NCBI RefSeq assembly: GCF_019991125.1 | Contig: NZ_JAGENB010000003.1 | Span: 558,001-622,000 of the forward strand | Direction of reading: 5' to 3' | From: Phyllobacterium calauticae | GTDB taxonomy: Bacteria; Pseudomonadota; Alphaproteobacteria; Rhizobiales; Rhizobiaceae | DNA length: 64,000 nucleotides | Shown here: positions 35,364-43,592 of the stretch, one piece after another | Position numbering within the stretch: the stretch's first letter is position 1 | Layout of the letters: each line of letters opens with the position of its first letter | Notes under the pieces: model-generated | Told to the model about the DNA's origin: nothing | Databases searched by the model: none | Seen by the model: the letters and a program-made list of their open reading frames with translations, nothing else | Program-made: the position numbers and the translations under genes

Positions 35364-36545
35364 ATGATCCGCATCACGCGCAGGCAAGCCATTGGCGGTT
35401 TGGCCGTTCTGGCAACGCTACCGGCAACACGTCTCTTTGCACAGGGGAAACTGGCATTGCCGACATCCCCGGTGACGCTCAATGTTGCCGACGTCGCGGG
35501 CAATCTCGCCCTGACGCAGAAGGCCATCGAGAACTATGCGGCTGCCAAGCCCAACCTCGTTTCCAAGATCACCTTCACCAAGGCGCCTGCGCCGGAACTT
35601 CCGGGGAAGCTGAAGGCGCAGCAGGCGGCCAACCGGCTCGATATCGATCTTGTGCTGACCGGAACCGACGCCCTGTCCGCCGGACTGGAGCAGGATCTGT
35701 GGGTCAAGCTGCTGCCGGATCATTCCGCATCGCTGCCCGATCTGAAGGCTATCTATCAGGAGCCCGCACACCGCATGCTGGCGCTGGGCAAGGATCACGG
35801 CGTCGTCGTGACCTATTATCCCTCCGGGCCGCTGCTTGAATACATGCCGGACCGGGTGAAGAAGGTCCCAACGACCGTCGAGGAGCTTCTGGCCTGGGCC
35901 AAGGAAAATCCGAACAAGTTCCTCTATGCCCGTCCGGCCAATTCCGGTCCGGGACGAACTTTCCTGATGGGGCTGCCCTATCTGCTCGGTGACAGCAATC
36001 CGCATGATCCGGTCAAGGGCTGGGACAAGACCTGGGCCTATCTGAAGGAGCTGCACAAATATATCGAGTATTACCCGACCGGCACCGGCGCGCTGATGAA
36101 GGAACTCGGCGAAGGCACGCGCGACATGACGGTCTCCACCACCGGCTGGGACATCAATCCACGCGTGCTCGGCGTGGTGCCGAAGGAAGCTGCCGTCGCA
36201 CCGCTGAAGGGTTTCCATTGGGTTGCCGATGCGCATTACATGTGCGTGCCGAAGGGCATTGCCGAGGAAAAGCTTGCCGTGCTGCTCGACCTCATGAGCT
36301 TCCTGCTCACGCCGGAACAGCAGGCCTATACCTACGATCAGGGTTATTTCTACCCGGGTCCCGCAGTCAAGGATGTGCCGCTTTCCATGGCGCCGAAGGA
36401 AAGCCAGGATGCCTTGGCCGAATTCGGCCGCAAGGAATATGCCGACTGGATTGCCAACAACCCGATCGAGGTTCCGCTCGATCCCGCCGCCATGGTTGTC
36501 GCCTTCCGCCGCTGGGACGAAGAAGTCGCCGGCAAGAAGTCCTGA
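35364..36545 (+). CDS. ABC importer solute-binding protein, probable hexuronate uptake
   Basis: The 393-residue precursor has a twin-arginine-like signal (ITRRQAIGGLAVLATLPATR, cleavage after LFA near residue 26) and the fold of family 1 extracellular binding proteins of the polyamine/Fe3+ group, without a lipobox. The island context (uxaC-uxuB before it, uxaA after it, a shared operator) points to a hexuronate or a pectin-derived oligomer as ligand; this is inference. GGGAGGAAG precedes the ATG at 35364. A strong hairpin follows the gene. Confidence 0.83.
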   Translation: MIRITRRQAIGGLAVLATLPATRLFAQGKLALPTSPVTLNVADVAGNLALTQKAIENYAAAKPNLVSKITFTKAPAPELPGKLKAQQAANRLDIDLVLTGTDALSAGLEQDLWVKLLPDHSASLPDLKAIYQEPAHRMLALGKDHGVVVTYYPSGPLLEYMPDRVKKVPTTVEELLAWAKENPNKFLYARPANSGPGRTFLMGLPYLLGDSNPHDPVKGWDKTWAYLKELHKYIEYYPTGTGALMKELGEGTRDMTVSTTGWDINPRVLGVVPKEAAVAPLKGFHWVADAHYMCVPKGIAEEKLAVLLDLMSFLLTPEQQAYTYDQGYFYPGPAVKDVPLSMAPKESQDALAEFGRKEYADWIANNPIEVPLDPAAMVVAFRRWDEEVAGKKS

Positions 36546-36560
36546 TCGATCCATACAATA

Positions 36561-36588
36561 GCGCCATCCGGGGGAACCCGGATGGCGC
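36561..36588 (+). promoter_or_regulatory. Intercistronic hairpin in the ABC importer operon
   Basis: GCGCCATCCGGG (36561-36572) and CCCGGATGGCGC (36577-36588) form a perfect 12-bp stem with a GGAA tetraloop. There is no T run, so it probably protects the binding-protein mRNA or reduces read-through, giving more binding protein than membrane components. Confidence 0.6.
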
Positions 36589-36606
36589 GCAATTATGAGG
36601 TATCCA

Positions 36607-37674
36607 ATGCTGCTGGCGTCATCGCCATTCCAGGAAATCCGTCTTGACCGCATGAGCCGCGCCTTCGGTTCGCACAATGCGTTGAAGGACGTGTCGCTTT
36701 CCATCCGCAAGGGCGAGTTCATCGCTTTGCTCGGCCCTTCCGGCTGTGGCAAATCCACCGCGCTCAATTGCATCGCCGGTCTGCTCGCCACGACGGGCGG
36801 CGGCATATTCATCGATGACAAGCGCATCGACACGCTGAAGCCCGAGGATCGCGGTTTCGGCATGGTGTTCCAGAACTATGCGCTGTTTCCGCACATGACG
36901 GTGCGCCAGAACATCGGCTTCGGCCTGAAGATGCGCAATGTCGCCAAGGCTGAAGCCGACAAGCGGGTCGAGGAAGCGCTCAATCTGGTGCGCCTGCAGG
37001 GTCAGGGGCATAAACTGCCGGGCCAGCTCTCCGGCGGCCAGCAACAGCGCGTGGCCATCGCCCGCGCCATCGTCATCGAGCCGCCGCTGGTGCTGATGGA
37101 TGAGCCCCTGTCCAATCTGGATGCCAAACTGCGGCTGGAGATGCGTGCCGAAATCCGCCGCATCCACAACCAGCTCGGGGCAACGACGATCTACGTCACC
37201 CACGATCAGGACGAGGCCCTGTCGCTGGCCGACCGTATCGTTGTCCTGCGCGATGGCGAAATCCGGCAGGTGGGGGCGCCGAGCGATCTCTATGAACGGC
37301 CGGATCATCTCGATGTCGCCGAGTTCATGGGCTACCGCAACCGGCTGACCGGAAAGGTTGTCTCTGTCGACGGCGCGCGCGTCAGCGTTTCCGTGGGCAA
37401 AGCCACGCTCAGCGGCACTGCGCGCGACAGTCTGAAAATCGGCGACGCGGCTGTGGTCGCTGCCCGCGCCGACGATGTGGAAGCAGGCCAGCGCTCGGAA
37501 CACACGGTGGAAGCTGTGGTCGAGACCATCGAATATCGCGGCCGCGAATTCGTCGGCACGGCCCGCACCGCCGAAGGGCTGGAACTGGTGTTCCATGCGC
37601 CGCAAACGGCAGCGCTCGGCAGTTCCATCTGGCTCGCAATCGATCCGGCGCGCGCGCTGGCCTTCGCCGCGTGA
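36607..37674 (+). CDS. ABC importer ATP-binding protein
   Basis: The 355-residue ATPase has Walker A GPSGCGKS (43-50), the Q-loop in [13 protein letters not shown], signature LSGGQQQR (141-148), Walker B LVLMDEP (161-167) and a C-terminal TOBE-type regulatory domain (about 240-355). It belongs to the PotA/FbpC/UgpC-like group that energises polyamine, iron or sugar importers. The ATG at 36607 has GAGG six bases upstream; the earlier ATG at 36595 has none. The stop overlaps a GTG that could start the next gene. Confidence 0.92.
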   Translation: MLLASSPFQEIRLDRMSRAFGSHNALKDVSLSIRKGEFIALLGPSGCGKSTALNCIAGLLATTGGGIFIDDKRIDTLKPEDRGFGMVFQNYALFPHMTVRQNIGFGLKMRNVAKAEADKRVEEALNLVRLQGQGHKLPGQLSGGQQQRVAIARAIVIEPPLVLMDEPLSNLDAKLRLEMRAEIRRIHNQLGATTIYVTHDQDEALSLADRIVVLRDGEIRQVGAPSDLYERPDHLDVAEFMGYRNRLTGKVVSVDGARVSVSVGKATLSGTARDSLKIGDAAVVAARADDVEAGQRSEHTVEAVVETIEYRGREFVGTARTAEGLELVFHAPQTAALGSSIWLAIDPARALAFAA

Positions 37675-37682
37675 GGCCCGGC

Positions 37683-38585
37683 ATGGCTGTCTCCGCTCCC
37701 CCCGTCTATAACCGGTTGTCGCTGCGCCAGCGCCTCGCCCTGCGCGGCATTGACGGCGTGACGATCCTCGTTCTCCCGGCCGTGCTGTTCCTGCTGGCCG
37801 TGTTTGTCTATCCCTTCATTTACGGGCTGGTCCTGTCCTTCACGCCGAAGGAAGGCGGGATCTTTGCCAACTACCAGAAGTTCTTCTCCGATCCCTTCCT
37901 CTACGACACCATCCTGACCACGCTCTGGCTCGCCGTTCCCGTGACGGTCATCAGTATCGCCCTGGCGCTGCCCATAGCCTTCCGCGTGCGCCTGATGACC
38001 CGCCAGCGGCTGCTGACGACCATTCTGGTTCTTCCCGTGACGCTTGGCACGGTGCTCGTTGCCGAGGGGCTTCTCAACTATCTGGGGCCGCAGGGCTGGT
38101 TCAGCCGGACGCTGATGCTGCTGGGGATGATCGACCGGCCCTTGAAGCTCACCAACAATTACTGGGGTGTGTTTTCCTCGCTGATCATCACCGGCTTTCC
38201 CTTCACCTTTCTCCTGACCCTGTCCTACGTCACCGGCATCGATCCGGCGCTGGAACAGGCGGCCGCGACGCACGGCGCAAAGAGCTGGCAGCGCTTCCGT
38301 TTTGTCCTGCTGCCGCTGCTCATACCGGGATTGGCCATCGCCTTCTGCCTGTCCTTCGTGCAGGCCTTTGCCGTGTTCCCGTCTGCGGTTCTGCTCGGCG
38401 CTCCGGCTGGCCCGACTCGCGTCATCTCCATCGCCGCCTATCAGGCGGCCTTCGAGCAGTATGATTATTCCATGGCTTCGGCCATCGCCATGATCATGGC
38501 AACCGTACAGCTCACCATCGTCGTGGCGATCCTTGCCATTCGCAATCTCTTCTATCGCGGCTCGACCGCCGGCGGAAAGGGCTGA
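37683..38585 (+). CDS. ABC importer permease, first subunit
   Basis: The 300-residue inner-membrane protein has six predicted spans and the binding-protein-dependent transport (EAA) loop near residues 190-215 (SYVTGIDPALEQAAATHGAKSWQRFRFVLLPLLIPG-type). It resembles PotB-class permeases. The ATG at 37683 is favoured, eight bases after GAGG; a GTG at 37671 overlaps the ATPase stop. The next permease gene starts three bases after its stop codon. Confidence 0.9.
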   Translation: MAVSAPPVYNRLSLRQRLALRGIDGVTILVLPAVLFLLAVFVYPFIYGLVLSFTPKEGGIFANYQKFFSDPFLYDTILTTLWLAVPVTVISIALALPIAFRVRLMTRQRLLTTILVLPVTLGTVLVAEGLLNYLGPQGWFSRTLMLLGMIDRPLKLTNNYWGVFSSLIITGFPFTFLLTLSYVTGIDPALEQAAATHGAKSWQRFRFVLLPLLIPGLAIAFCLSFVQAFAVFPSAVLLGAPAGPTRVISIAAYQAAFEQYDYSMASAIAMIMATVQLTIVVAILAIRNLFYRGSTAGGKG

Positions 38586-38587
38586 CC

Positions 38588-39433
38588 ATGATCCGCGATA
38601 CAACCATTGGCGCCAAGCTTTGGATCACCGCTGTCTGGGTGGTGGTCGGCTTCTTCATCGTCAACCTGCTGGCGATGATCGCAACCGTGATCATCTCCTC
38701 CTTCGGAACCCGCTGGCTCGGCACCTGGCTGCCGGCCGGCTGGACGACGAAATGGTATTTTACCGCCTGGGCCGAATTCCAGCTCAGCGACGTCCTGATC
38801 GTGACGTTCCAGATCGTCTTCACGGTCGTCGCCCTCTCCGGCCTGCTCGGGGTCACGGCGGCCTATGCGCTGGCGCGGCGCGAATTTCCGGGCAAGAAGC
38901 TCATCATGCTGCTGTTCCTCCTGCCGCTGCTGGTGCCGCCGATCACCTTCGGCATTCCGCTGGCCACGGTTCTCTATCAGGCGGGGGTCGGCGGTACGTT
39001 CTGGGGCGTGGTTCTCGCCAATCTCGTGCCGACGGTTCCCTTCGTCATCCTGGTGATGATTCCGTTCATCGAGCAGATCGATCCCAAGGTGGAGGCGGCG
39101 GCCCGTGTCTTCGGTGCCGGCACGTTCCGTCTGTTCCTGCACGTGCTCATGCCGATGCTGCTGCCGGGTATTCTCGCCGCGCTGCTGCTGGTTCTGGTGC
39201 GCACGGTGGCGATGTTCGAGCTGACCTTCCTCACGGCGGGCCCGACAAGCCAGACGCTGGTGGTTGCGCTGTACTATTCGGTCTTCGCATCCGGCGTGCG
39301 CGCCGTGCAGTCGATCGATGCCATGGCGGTGGTCTATATGGTGACGACGCTGGTCTGGCTGCTCATCGCGCTGCGCTTCGTCAATCCGACGCAGATCGTT
39401 GCCCGGGCCAAGCAGCAGCAATCGGCGGCCTGA
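38588..39433 (+). CDS. ABC importer permease, second subunit
   Basis: The 281-residue PotC-like permease has six predicted membrane spans. The EAA loop is visible in IEQIDPKVEAAARVFGAGTFRLF (about residues 158-180), which docks on the ATPase. It completes a binding-protein, ATPase and two-permease importer. It ends at a bidirectional terminator shared with uxaA on the other strand. Confidence 0.9.
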   Translation: MIRDTTIGAKLWITAVWVVVGFFIVNLLAMIATVIISSFGTRWLGTWLPAGWTTKWYFTAWAEFQLSDVLIVTFQIVFTVVALSGLLGVTAAYALARREFPGKKLIMLLFLLPLLVPPITFGIPLATVLYQAGVGGTFWGVVLANLVPTVPFVILVMIPFIEQIDPKVEAAARVFGAGTFRLFLHVLMPMLLPGILAALLLVLVRTVAMFELTFLTAGPTSQTLVVALYYSVFASGVRAVQSIDAMAVVYMVTTLVWLLIALRFVNPTQIVARAKQQQSAA

Positions 39434-39450
39434 TCATGGTCTGAATATGA

Positions 39451-39475
39451 AAACGGGAGCCATTGGCTCCCGTTT
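39451..39475. terminator. Bidirectional terminator between the importer operon and uxaA
   Basis: AAACGGGAGCC (39451-39461) and GGCTCCCGTTT (39465-39475) form an 11-bp stem with a 3-base loop. It lies between convergent operons and has short T runs on both sides. Confidence 0.75.
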
Positions 39476-39479
39476 CGGA

Positions 39480-41006
39480 TTACATCGTCGCGCCGATCTG
39501 CCAAGGCACGAATTCCGCATCGCCATAGCCAAGCAGTTCGGACTTGCTGCGCTCGCCCGAGGCCACCCGCAGCACCTGCTCGAAGATTTCGCGGCCCTTG
39601 TCCTCGATCGACACGCCGTCGAGCACATCGCCGCAATTGATGTCCATGTCCTCGATCATCTGGGTGTACATGGGGGTGTTGGTGGCAAGCTTGATCGACG
39701 GCGTCGGCTTGCAGCCATAGGCCGAACCGCGCCCGGTGGTGAAGCAGAGGATGTTGGCGCCGCCCGCCACCTGTCCCGTGGCGGAGACGGGATCGTAGCC
39801 GGGCGTATCCATGAACACGAGGCCGCGCGCCGTCACCGGTTCGGCATAGCCATAGACCGCTTCCAGCGGGGTGGTGCCCGACTTGGCGACGGCGCCCAGC
39901 GATTTTTCCAGAATGGTGGTCAATCCGCCCGCCTTGTTGCCGGGGGAGGGATTGTTGTTCATCTCCATCCTGTTGCGGGCGGTGTAATCCTCCCACCAGG
40001 CAATGATGGATTGCAGCCGCGTCACCGCTTCCGGGTTGGAGGCGCGTTCGATCAAAAGATGCTCGGCCCCGTAAATCTCCGGCGTTTCCGACAGGATGGC
40101 GGTGCCGCCCTGCTTGACCAGAAGGTCGACCGCCGCGCCCAGCGCCGGATTGGCGGTGATGCCGGAATAGCCGTCCGACCCGCCGCACTGCAGCGCCAGC
40201 ATCAGTTCCGATGCCGGGATGGTCTCGCGCTTCACATTGGCCGCGGTCGGCAGCATGTCGCGCACGGCGGCAATGCCCGCTTCCATGGTCTTGCGCGTGC
40301 CGCCCACTTCCTGAATGGTCAGGCTGCGGAACGTATCGCTTTCGACGATGTTGTAGGCTTCCTTCCAGCGGCCGATCTGGAATCCTTCGCAGCCAAGGCC
40401 GACCATCAGCACGGCGGCGATGTTCGGGTTGGTGGCATAGCCCCACTGGGTGCGCTTGAGCACCTCGTAGCCTTCACCCTTGACGTCGAGCGCGCAGCCG
40501 CCGCCATGCACCAGCGGAATGATGCCGTCGATCATCGGATAGTCGTCAAGCAGCCCGGAGCGCTGCACCGCTTCGGCAATGAAACGGGCGACCGATGCCG
40601 AGCAATTGACCGAGGTCAGCACGCCGATGTAGTTGCGGGTGCCCGCGCGTCCATTGGCCCGGCGGAATCCCTGGAATGTCGCCTGCTGTTCAACCGGCAG
40701 AATGCCGCCCGCATGGGTTTCGTGGCTGCTGTCCGGCTGGCGGGCAAAGCTGCTGAAATCGAGATTGTGTTCGTGCACCCATTCGCCCGGGGCAATGGGT
40801 TTCGATGCCGAGCCGATGATCTGGCCGAATTTGCGCACCGGCTCCCCAAGCGCGATGGGTTTTGACGCCAGCTTGTGGCCGCGTGGCACGCGGTCTTTGA
40901 CGGTCACGTCCTCCACGTGCTGTCCGGCCTGAAAGGCATCCACCGCCACCACCACATTGTCGGAGGTGTGCAGGCGCAGATGGCGTGGAGATGTAAGCGT
41001 GTCCAT
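39480..41006 (-). CDS. uxaA: Altronate dehydratase (UxaA family, SAF plus catalytic domain)
   Basis: UxaA dehydrates D-altronate to 2-keto-3-deoxygluconate, the galacturonate branch. The 508-residue protein carries the N-terminal SAF domain (about residues 10-85) and the large UxaA C-domain, with GRAGTRNYIGVLTSVNCSAS, GLGCEG, LQCGGSDGYSG and CFTTGRGSAYGCKPTPSIKL, which hold the metal/substrate cysteines. The ATG at 41006 follows AGGAG; the open frame continues upstream another 102 codons without support. A candidate operator lies 20 bp upstream. No altronate oxidoreductase gene (uxaB) was identified beside it. Confidence 0.9.
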   Translation of the reverse strand: MDTLTSPRHLRLHTSDNVVVAVDAFQAGQHVEDVTVKDRVPRGHKLASKPIALGEPVRKFGQIIGSASKPIAPGEWVHEHNLDFSSFARQPDSSHETHAGGILPVEQQATFQGFRRANGRAGTRNYIGVLTSVNCSASVARFIAEAVQRSGLLDDYPMIDGIIPLVHGGGCALDVKGEGYEVLKRTQWGYATNPNIAAVLMVGLGCEGFQIGRWKEAYNIVESDTFRSLTIQEVGGTRKTMEAGIAAVRDMLPTAANVKRETIPASELMLALQCGGSDGYSGITANPALGAAVDLLVKQGGTAILSETPEIYGAEHLLIERASNPEAVTRLQSIIAWWEDYTARNRMEMNNNPSPGNKAGGLTTILEKSLGAVAKSGTTPLEAVYGYAEPVTARGLVFMDTPGYDPVSATGQVAGGANILCFTTGRGSAYGCKPTPSIKLATNTPMYTQMIEDMDINCGDVLDGVSIEDKGREIFEQVLRVASGERSKSELLGYGDAEFVPWQIGATM

Positions 41007-41025
41007 AAAAGTCTCCTGAGTGGAC

Positions 41026-41037
41026 TGATATATTAAT
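41026..41037. promoter_or_regulatory. Candidate GntR half-operator 3, before uxaA
   Basis: TGATATATTAAT repeats the left half of the site at 35279 (ACTGATA-x-ATTAAT is shared over 14 bases with one mismatch). The right half is not conserved. It lies between uxaA and the small membrane protein gene, at a promoter-proximal position for uxaA. Confidence 0.42.
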
Positions 41038-41089
41038 TCGCCGGACGAGAGGTTGCAATGTGTCAAGGTGACCACAAAGCACGCGATTT

Positions 41090-41269
41090 TCAGAAACCGA
41101 CGCCGCCGATACCCGTCACGCCGCGCAGATAGAGGACAAGCATGATCAAGGCGAGCGTGACGCCGATGCCGGTCCAGTCGATGTGCTTCGTGCGGATGCT
41201 GTTGACGATGCTGTAGATCAGGAACAGGACGAGAATGAGCAGTGCGAGAATGATGACAAGCCGGATCAT
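41090..41269 (-). CDS. Small two-helix membrane protein
   Basis: This 59-residue protein (MIRLVIILALLILVLFLIYS...) has two predicted membrane helices (about residues 3-23 and 34-51) joined by a short polar loop (NSIRTKHIDWTG). GGAG lies nine bases before the ATG at 41269. It ends before uxaA's promoter region and is too short to place in a known family. Longer frames across this locus do not fit a protein. Confidence 0.7.
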   Translation of the reverse strand: MIRLVIILALLILVLFLIYSIVNSIRTKHIDWTGIGVTLALIMLVLYLRGVTGIGGVGF

Positions 41270-41378
41270 GCGTTGATACTCCGCTGAAACCTTTGAGGCC
41301 AGTGTACCGCATGCCGGCGATCTTGCGAAAACAGATTTGCAGGGAATGCAGCGTGCGCCTGCGGACGCCGGAATGCCG

Positions 41379-42473
41379 TCACGCAGGCTGCTGCTGGGTC
41401 GTGCAGTGGATGCCGCCGCCGCCGGCGGCGATCGCATCGATGTTGAGCTGCACGATCTGGCGCCCCGGCAGGACATCCCGCAACGCGTCACGGCAGAAAC
41501 GGTCAGCCTTCGCATCGCCGAATTCAGGAGCGATGACAGCGCCGTTGCACAGGTAGAAGTTGATATAGCCCGCTGCGAATTCCTTGTTCTCGAACTGCGG
41601 CCGCACGCTGCCGGGGCCGGGAATGACGACCACCTGCAATTTCTGCCCGGAGCTGTCAGTCGCTTCCTTGAGCAGTTCAAGGTGCCGCTTGGTCACCGCG
41701 TGATCATAGGACGTCGGATCAGTGTCGAGGCCGGCAACGACAACGCCCGGACTGACGAAGCGGGCGTAAAAATCCGTATGGCCATCGGTGATGTCCTTGC
41801 CCTTGATACCCGGCAGCCAGATGATCTTCTTCAGTCCGAGAAGGCGTCCCAGCTCCTCTTCACACTGTTCCCTGCTCACGCCGGGATTGCGGTTCTTGTT
41901 CAAAACGCAGCTTTCGGTGATGATTGCCGTGCCCTTGCCATCGACCTCGATGCCGCCGCCTTCCAGTATCAGCCTGGTGCGCAGTGTCTCCACCTTCGTC
42001 TTGCCGGTGACAAATTCCGCAACTTCCGCGTCCCCGCCGTGTTCCTGCTTGTTGCCCCAGCCGTTGAAGTTGAAGTCAACCCCGGCCAGCTGGCCGGCGC
42101 TGTTCTTGACGAACACCGGTCCGGTGTCGCGCATCCACAGATCGTCGATTTCGTGCACGAACAATGTCACCGCGTCGCCGCACAGGCGCTCGGCCGTCTC
42201 CCGGTCTTCCGCCCGCACAAGCATGTTCACCGGTTCGTGCGCGGAGATGGCCTTGGCGATCGCCGCAAGGTTGTTCTGCGCGCCGCGCTGGAGTTTCTTG
42301 CCCCATACGTCTTCACTGGGCCCAAACGCCATCCACGTCGCCCTATGCGGATCGCCCTCGTCGGGCATGTGCCAGGTGCTGTCGGCGGCAAATGCCATGG
42401 TTGCGCCCCTGCCGATCATTCCGGTGAATCCGATAGCGACGGCCGCCTTCAATAGGTTGCGACGGACTGCCAT
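41379..42473 (-). CDS. Exported agmatine deiminase / peptidylarginine deiminase-like protein
   Basis: The 364-residue protein is of the agmatine deiminase family. Its guanidine-hydrolysing core has FVHEIDDLWMRDTGP, ILEGGGIEVDGKGT, GHTDFYARF and the nucleophilic Cys in GGGGIHCTTQQQP near the C-terminus. It starts with a twin-arginine-like leader (MAVRRNLLKAAVAIGF, cleavage near MAFA), unusual because agmatine deiminase is normally cytosolic. The ATG at 42473 follows AGGGG; an ATG at 42494 has no site. It would turn agmatine into N-carbamoylputrescine in the periplasm; peptidylarginine is an alternative substrate. Confidence 0.85.
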   Translation of the reverse strand: MAVRRNLLKAAVAIGFTGMIGRGATMAFAADSTWHMPDEGDPHRATWMAFGPSEDVWGKKLQRGAQNNLAAIAKAISAHEPVNMLVRAEDRETAERLCGDAVTLFVHEIDDLWMRDTGPVFVKNSAGQLAGVDFNFNGWGNKQEHGGDAEVAEFVTGKTKVETLRTRLILEGGGIEVDGKGTAIITESCVLNKNRNPGVSREQCEEELGRLLGLKKIIWLPGIKGKDITDGHTDFYARFVSPGVVVAGLDTDPTSYDHAVTKRHLELLKEATDSSGQKLQVVVIPGPGSVRPQFENKEFAAGYINFYLCNGAVIAPEFGDAKADRFCRDALRDVLPGRQIVQLNIDAIAAGGGGIHCTTQQQPA

Positions 42474-42597
42474 GTTTATCCCCTTCGGTTCCATTCACAC
42501 TGTCAGACCGCGTCTATCGGAGCCATGTGTGGCCTTTTGGTGGTGCGGATGAGGGCGGTTGCCGAAGCATCATGAACGCGGGTGAACGATAGACAAG

Positions 42598-42625
42598 AAA
42601 AAACCCCGGAAAACCGGGGCTTTTC
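42598..42625 (-). terminator. Terminator downstream of tRNA-Leu
   Basis: CCCCGG (42604-42609) and CCGGGG (42614-42619) around an AAAA loop, with a long T run on the reverse strand, lie 43 bases beyond the 3' end of the tRNA. Confidence 0.75.
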
Positions 42626-42667
42626 TGATCATCCAAGGACGTTGGTATACGTCGGACGAATGGGAAA

Positions 42668-42752
42668 TGGTGCCCAGAAGAGGACTCGAACCTCCACGCC
42701 TTGCGGCACACGGACCTGAACCGTGCGCGTCTACCAATTCCGCCATCTGGGC
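42668..42752 (-). tRNA. tRNA-Leu (anticodon CAG)
   Basis: Read on the reverse strand, the 85-base gene folds as a class II tRNA: acceptor stem GCCCAGA pairing with TCTGGGC, D-loop with GGTAGACGCG, anticodon arm CACGG-TTCAGGT-CCGTG (anticodon CAG), a long variable arm around TGCCGCAAGGCG, the T-arm GTTCGAGTC and an encoded CCA end. CAG reads CUG leucine codons, common in this GC-rich genome. No tRNA neighbour is present. Confidence 0.95.
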
Positions 42753-42887
42753 AGCGGGGTCTCATGTAAGGGGCGGGCGGAACTCTGTCAATCCATTTGT
42801 CGGGTATTTATCGACCTATTCTCATTCCGTTGCGCTTGTTGCGGCAAAGACCGGCAAATAAGGGTGAAAAGACCAGCACAAACAACA

Positions 42888-42915
42888 AACCCGCACCGGT
42901 GTTCCGGCGCGGGTT
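42888..42915 (-). terminator. Probable terminator of gpmA
   Basis: AACCCGC (42888-42894) pairs with GCGGGTT (42909-42915) and the inner CCGG pairs with CCGG, with one mismatch. The reverse strand continues TTTGTTGTTTGTG. It lies 29 bases past the gpmA stop codon. Confidence 0.6.
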
Positions 42916-42944
42916 CATGCGAATCACAGGGAAACAGCGGCCGA

Positions 42945-43565
42945 TCAGGCGGTCAGGATTTCCTTGGATGCGACCGTCGAATCAGCGTTGAGCTTGTAGA
43001 TGATCGGAACGCCCGTCGCCAACTCCTGCGCGATGATCTCTTCGCTGGTCAGGCCTTCCAGCGCCATGATGAGGGCGCGCAGCGAATTGCCGTGCGCTGC
43101 CACCAGAACCGTCTCGCCGCGCAGCACATGCGGCTGCACGTCATGCAGGTAGTAGGGCCAGACACGGGCGCCCGTATCGCGCAGGCTCTCGCCGCCGGGC
43201 GGCGGCACGTCGTAGGAGCGGCGCCAGATATGCACCTGATCCTCGCCCCACTTGGCGCGCGCATCGTCCTTGTTGAGGCCGGAAAGGTCGCCATAGTCGC
43301 GTTCGTTCAGCGCCTGATCGCGGATCGTCTCGAGCGCCGGCTGGCCAACCTCGTCAAGGATGTGCTGCAGGGTCACCTGGGCGCGCGACAGCACCGATGT
43401 GTACGCGATGTCGAAATGCAGGCCCTTCGCCTTCAGCCGCTGGCCTGCGGCCTTGGCTTCGCTGTGGCCAAGCTCGGTCAGGCCCGGATCGCGCCAGCCG
43501 GTAAACAGATTCTTCAAATTCCATTCGCTCTGGCCATGACGGACAAGGACGAGGGTTCCGGACAT
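42945..43565 (-). CDS. gpmA: 2,3-bisphosphoglycerate-dependent phosphoglycerate mutase
   Basis: The enzyme interconverts 3- and 2-phosphoglycerate in glycolysis. The 206-residue protein has the phosphohistidine motif [10 protein letters not shown] (His10), the [22 protein letters not shown] segment and the second catalytic [12 protein letters not shown]. It is shorter than the E. coli enzyme (250) by loop deletions, as is usual in alphaproteobacteria. It follows dapB by 27 bp, so the exporter, dapB and gpmA probably form one operon. Confidence 0.95.
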   Translation of the reverse strand: MSGTLVLVRHGQSEWNLKNLFTGWRDPGLTELGHSEAKAAGQRLKAKGLHFDIAYTSVLSRAQVTLQHILDEVGQPALETIRDQALNERDYGDLSGLNKDDARAKWGEDQVHIWRRSYDVPPPGGESLRDTGARVWPYYLHDVQPHVLRGETVLVAAHGNSLRALIMALEGLTSEEIIAQELATGVPIIYKLNADSTVASKEILTA

Positions 43566-43592
43566 TGCAATACTCCTGTTGAACGGGAAAAG

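Noticed and set aside
41007-41312. 102-residue N-terminal extension of UxaA
   Set aside because: It has no homology, overlaps the small membrane protein gene and the operator-like site, and ATG 41006 has AGGAG.
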